In this document: one piece after another, positions 5,918 through 8,226 of the stretch
How positions within the stretch are numbered: position 1 is the first letter of the stretch
Layout of the letters: the number at the start of each line of letters is the position of its first letter
Origin: an uncultured Chloroflexota bacterium
GTDB taxonomy: Bacteria; Chloroflexota; Dehalococcoidia; SAR202; UBA11138
Length of the DNA: 8,226 nt
Direction: 5' to 3'
NCBI GenBank assembly: GCA_913046025.1
Contig: CAJWRP010000072.1
Coordinates: forward strand, 1 to 8,226
Notes under the pieces: model-generated
Told to the model about the DNA's origin: nothing
Seen by the model: only the letters and a program-made list of their open reading frames with translations
Databases searched by the model: none
Made by a program: the position numbers and the translations under genes

Positions 5918-6201
5918 ATGGCCAGATGGCCTGCGGACTTCCCAGTGAGGCTCCTAGGCCTATCAGGCCGTCGTCCGTCTCGACCTGAATGATGGCGGAA
6001 TCACTCTTGATCTTGGAGCGCAGGTTTGTTCTATGCTGCCTCGCTTCGGGGATAGGGCCTGACATAGGTATTGCGCGTACGCTGGGTATCTCCATCTATG
6101 CTTTGTTTGCCCTTCAAGTGCGTCCGCTAAGTGGTACCATGGCAGCTTAGCTCTACGATCGACATTAGTTGGTAAATTGGAACCCACCTTATAATCGAAA
6201 A

Positions 6202-6834
6202 CTAATGGAGAGTAGAACTGATTCGCTTTTCTAGTTCCACTTCCAGTTCGTCGAGGTCGCAGTTCTCCATACCTACGTGGTCTCGCAGAATCTCGGCGTA
6301 GGATGCGATCTCTGATCGGTCTGACCAGGTCTCGTTGTTCCACAGGCTTGAGCGTATGAAGGCCTTGGGGCAGTGGGTGAAGACCTCTTCGACGTGAACA
6401 ACTATGGCCAGCTTGGGCAATTTTCCTCCCACAGACATACTCTCCAGGAGATCGGCATCACGAACCAGGGTTACCCGACCGTTGATGCGGAGGGTCTCGT
6501 TCATGCCGGGAACCAAGAACAGCATTCCTACCTGGGGGTTGGCGATGAAGTTGCTCAGTGTGTCCAGCCGACTGTTACCTGGCAAATCAGGGATGGCAAC
6601 AGTCTTATCGTCCAACACCTGTACGAAGCCTGGCGCATCGCCCTTGGGAGATACGTCGCACCGGGTGCCGTCTGAGGAGGCAAAAAGCACAAAAGGCGAC
6701 TTTTCGATGATGGCCCTGCAGTGCTTGTCTAGCTGCTGTAGCTCTTTCTTGACCGCCCGCTCGGCTGGCCAGCCGAATATGTCTCGCAACTGCTCTTCGG
6801 ACGTGATTACTTCGTTGAATCTGGTAGCAACCAT
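6202..6834 (-). CDS. Pyridoxamine 5'-phosphate oxidase-related FMN-binding protein (DR2398/MSMEG_1061-like)
   Basis: This 210-residue protein matches the FMN split-barrel family related to pyridoxamine-phosphate oxidase and typified by Deinococcus DR2398. Landmarks: a helical N terminus (IFGWPAERAVKKEL, 19-32), DVSPKGDAPGFVQVLDD (60-76), IPDLPGNSRLDTLSNFIANP (81-100), VGMLFLVPG (102-110), ETLRINGR (113-120) and HCPKAFIRSSLW (154-165). The RxD-x-N-x4-NP stretch and the TLRINGRA-like strand are the flavin-phosphate contact regions in this group. Such proteins bind FMN or F420 and are usually soluble dimers; the substrate is unknown. The ATG at 6834 is supported by AGAGAGG (complement of 6841-6847) at good spacing. 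The gene appears intact, ending in TAG. It is followed on the same strand by the enolase-superfamily pseudogene and may have shared its transcript. Confidence 0.88.
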   Translation of the reverse strand: MVATRFNEVITSEEQLRDIFGWPAERAVKKELQQLDKHCRAIIEKSPFVLFASSDGTRCDVSPKGDAPGFVQVLDDKTVAIPDLPGNSRLDTLSNFIANPQVGMLFLVPGMNETLRINGRVTLVRDADLLESMSVGGKLPKLAIVVHVEEVFTHCPKAFIRSSLWNNETWSDRSEIASYAEILRDHVGMENCDLDELEVELEKRISSTLH

Positions 6835-7001
6835 CGAAAACCTCTCTCTTGGAACTTTTGCTTTATCTGATATAACGTGACTCTGATTTTACTCTAAGTT
6901 CCGCTCAGGCCCTAATTTTTCTGAATTACCAAAATGCTCTCTTTGAATCCGTATATGCAATATGAGTATATGTTAGCTGCGCTCACCCATTTAAGACGAA
7001 A
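6835..7001. other. Intergenic region upstream of the FMN-binding protein gene
   Basis: This is 167 AT-rich bases between the hydrolase stop and the FMN-binding gene start. It holds two direct copies of GTATATG (6951-6957 and 6966-6972), 15 bases apart, which could be operator half-sites on one helical face plus a few bases. I see no promoter pair good enough to call and no terminator with a T-run. Confidence 0.3.
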
Positions 7002-8226
7002 TTAATCCAGCTCCCGCAGGTAGCGCTCCATCTCGCAGGCGAACCACAAGGCCATGGCACCGCCGCGGTCGTCAATGCCGAAAATGGCAGGCCGGTCGAA
7101 CACCTCTCGCAGGCCGGGTTGCACGCCCGTACCGGTGCAGACGTCCACCAGGCCGCCCTCGTCGTCCACACGCTCGTTGACGAACTGCCATGCCCACGCC
7201 AGCGATAACTTGAAGGAGTCATCCAGCCAGCCCACGCGCATTCCTCGTGCCATGGCGTAGCCCACCATGCAGGTAACGGTCAGTTCGGCGTACGAGCCGG
7301 GGAAGTCTATGACCTCCAGCCAGCCTCCAGACGGAGACTGGTACTTCTGGAGGGCCTCAAGGTGTCTCTGGTGGGTGCGGCGTATCGTCCCTCGTTCTAT
7401 GTGATTGCGGGACATGTAGGTCAGCGTCTCGCAGTAGCCCAGGGCAGCGAATCCGTTGCCCCGTCCCCAAAAATACGGAGCCGTGCGATCATGCCAGAAC
7501 AGCCCGTTATCCTGCTGAGTGCCTGCATCTAGTAGGAAACGGATCTGAATATCAGTGTAAGATTCGTCGCCGGTGAGCTCAGTGGCCCTTCCCAAAATTG
7601 CGCCGGCGTAGAACATGTCCTCTGGACGGTATTCTGGATCAGAAGGTGGTGGTACGTTTCCTAGCTCCGATGGCCTGTACAGGTCTGCAATCTCGACCAG
7701 CTGTTCAGCGTAGCGCTTCTCTCCTGTGGCAGCAGTGAGCTCATCTGCCCACACCATGCCTGCCAGGTTGGAGCCGCTTTTAGTCTCCCCAAAGACCTGA
7801 TCCAGCGTGCATGACGAGTAGCCATGTACCGTGTGGACTAGGTCCGGGACCGGGTCTTCTCCTTCAGGGTCCAGTTCCTTGAGGCGAAGTCGCCCGCTCA
7901 GCGAGACACCCTGGGTATAGATCACTGGGTTGAGCTTGTGGCCGTAGACTGCGCCAAGGATACGCGCCACGTCCAATGGCGTGCGAGACCGTCTGGCGTC
8001 CAGGACCTGGCGGGCCGGCGACGACCCCAGGGCCGACTCCTGCGACAGTTTGGCCCAAAGCTTCGCCAGTTCTGTCTTCAGCGAGTCTTCGGGGCAGGTC
8101 AGAAGAAGGCCTGGGATTGGAGCCAATTTGTTAGGCTCCCCCTCTGCCAAGGCGTTCAGCAGACTTCCCTCCTCTGACATTGGGTAGGCGTTTAGCGATG
8201 TGCCAATCCTGGAAACAGAGCCAGAG
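7002..8226 (-). CDS. Glycoside hydrolase family 88/105-like protein (unsaturated rhamnogalacturonyl/glucuronyl hydrolase type), probably partial at the right edge
   Basis: The frame is open from the window edge to TAA at 7004-7002. Numbered from the ATG at 8180, the protein has 392 residues. GH105-like (alpha6/alpha6 barrel, YteR-type) marks are PEDMFYAGAILGRA (186-199), with Asp188 where the catalytic Asp of the DxxYM-type motif lies; DNGLFWHD (224-231); WGRGNGFAALGY (238-249); GYAMARGMRVGWLD (307-320); and the end pattern CTGTG...RPAIFGIDDRGGAMAL (348-377). These enzymes hydrate the double bond of the unsaturated uronyl residue left by polysaccharide lyases, releasing the sugar. No signal peptide can be judged. 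The ATG at 8180 lacks a Shine-Dalgarno sequence, and 15 further codons upstream contain no stop (GSVSRIGTSLNAYP), so the true start probably lies beyond 8226. Substrate (pectin, ulvan or glycosaminoglycan fragments) is unknown. It is codirectional with the FMN-binding gene, 167 bases away. Confidence 0.82.
   Translation of the reverse strand, partial: SGSVSRIGTSLNAYPMSEEGSLLNALAEGEPNKLAPIPGLLLTCPEDSLKTELAKLWAKLSQESALGSSPARQVLDARRSRTPLDVARILGAVYGHKLNPVIYTQGVSLSGRLRLKELDPEGEDPVPDLVHTVHGYSSCTLDQVFGETKSGSNLAGMVWADELTAATGEKRYAEQLVEIADLYRPSELGNVPPPSDPEYRPEDMFYAGAILGRATELTGDESYTDIQIRFLLDAGTQQDNGLFWHDRTAPYFWGRGNGFAALGYCETLTYMSRNHIERGTIRRTHQRHLEALQKYQSPSGGWLEVIDFPGSYAELTVTCMVGYAMARGMRVGWLDDSFKLSLAWAWQFVNERVDDEGGLVDVCTGTGVQPGLREVFDRPAIFGIDDRGGAMALWFACEMERYLRELD

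Larger units (their letters stand above)
5132..6095 (-). pseudogene. Mandelate racemase / muconate lactonizing enzyme family protein (enolase superfamily), disrupted
   Basis: Three segments together spell an enolase-superfamily protein. From the ATG at 6095, the N-terminal capping domain (VRAIPMSGPIPEARQ, IIQVETDDGLIGLGASLG) ends at TGA 5909-5907. Shifted by one frame from about 5914 come ELAPALLDEDP, AGVDLAIWDV, the KxK-position VKMRVV and ELMINAHG at the first metal-ligand site (usually D-x-N; here Asn and His). The text then jumps from NAHGSLD to LARAGGYTEIRRIAAL, which belongs about 70 residues later, so the strands carrying the second and third metal-binding Glu are gone. APHA follows (His of the HxD-type site), then TGA (5368-5366) where Trp is expected. 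After that the same frame resumes as GSGILFAASIHIAMSSPN and runs to TAA at 5134-5132. Intact relatives dehydrate or racemise sugar acids. With the metal site lost, this one cannot be functional. It lies 106 bases after the FMN-binding gene on the same strand. Confidence 0.88.

Noticed and set aside
5963..6343. Minus-strand open frame of 126 codons
   Set aside because: It is an out-of-frame shadow over the end of the FMN-binding gene and the start of the enolase-superfamily pseudogene.
6951..6972. Repeated GTATATG as a CRISPR-like or iteron array
   Set aside because: Only two short copies in AT-rich DNA; not enough for an array or origin.

Overview
The window looks like a piece of a bacterial chromosome of middling GC content, densely packed with catabolic and oxidoreductase genes. 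Frequent AGG and ATA codons, together with the family mix (phytanoyl-CoA dioxygenase-like, SDR, enolase superfamily, FMN split-barrel protein, uronate dehydrogenase-like epimerase, GH88/GH105-like hydrolase), recall marine Chloroflexota of the SAR202 / Dehalococcoidia type. This placement is an impression from gene content only, with low to moderate confidence.

Layout. At the left edge (1-36, minus) are the first 12 codons of what is probably lexA, preceded by a perfect CTGT-N8-ACAG SOS box overlapping a TATAAT -10 element (about 83-119). Next on the minus strand (243 to about 708) is the 3' remnant of a phytanoyl-CoA dioxygenase-like gene that carries a frameshift. The plus strand then holds four intact genes: an SDR oxidoreductase (755-1510), a NudB-like Nudix hydrolase (1686-2150), a fold-type I PLP aminotransferase (2172-3350) and a uronate dehydrogenase-like NAD-dependent oxidoreductase (3433-4206). 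The last three run closely together. They are separated by potential RNA hairpins, one of which encloses the Nudix stop codon and may couple translation of the aminotransferase.

From 4207 to 6095 the DNA is a decay zone. A plus-strand pseudogene (about 4321-5135) has several nonsense codons and a frameshift. It converges with a minus-strand mandelate racemase/muconate lactonizing enzyme pseudogene (5132-6095), and the two terminal stop codons overlap. The enolase-superfamily gene carries three lesions: a frameshift at a (CA)5/(TG)5 tract, an in-frame loss of roughly 70 residues of the catalytic barrel, and a conserved Trp turned into TGA inside a perfect 14-bp palindrome.

The minus strand continues with an intact FMN-binding pyridoxamine-phosphate-oxidase-like gene (6202-6834) and a GH88/GH105-type unsaturated-glycoside hydrolase (7002 to beyond the right edge).

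Functional reading (inference): the GH105-like hydrolase, the uronate dehydrogenase-like protein, the SDR and the broken enolase-superfamily enzyme would fit a module that releases and oxidises uronic acids and then dehydrates the products. If so, the dehydratase step has been lost here. No RNA genes, CRISPR arrays or insertion sequences were seen.
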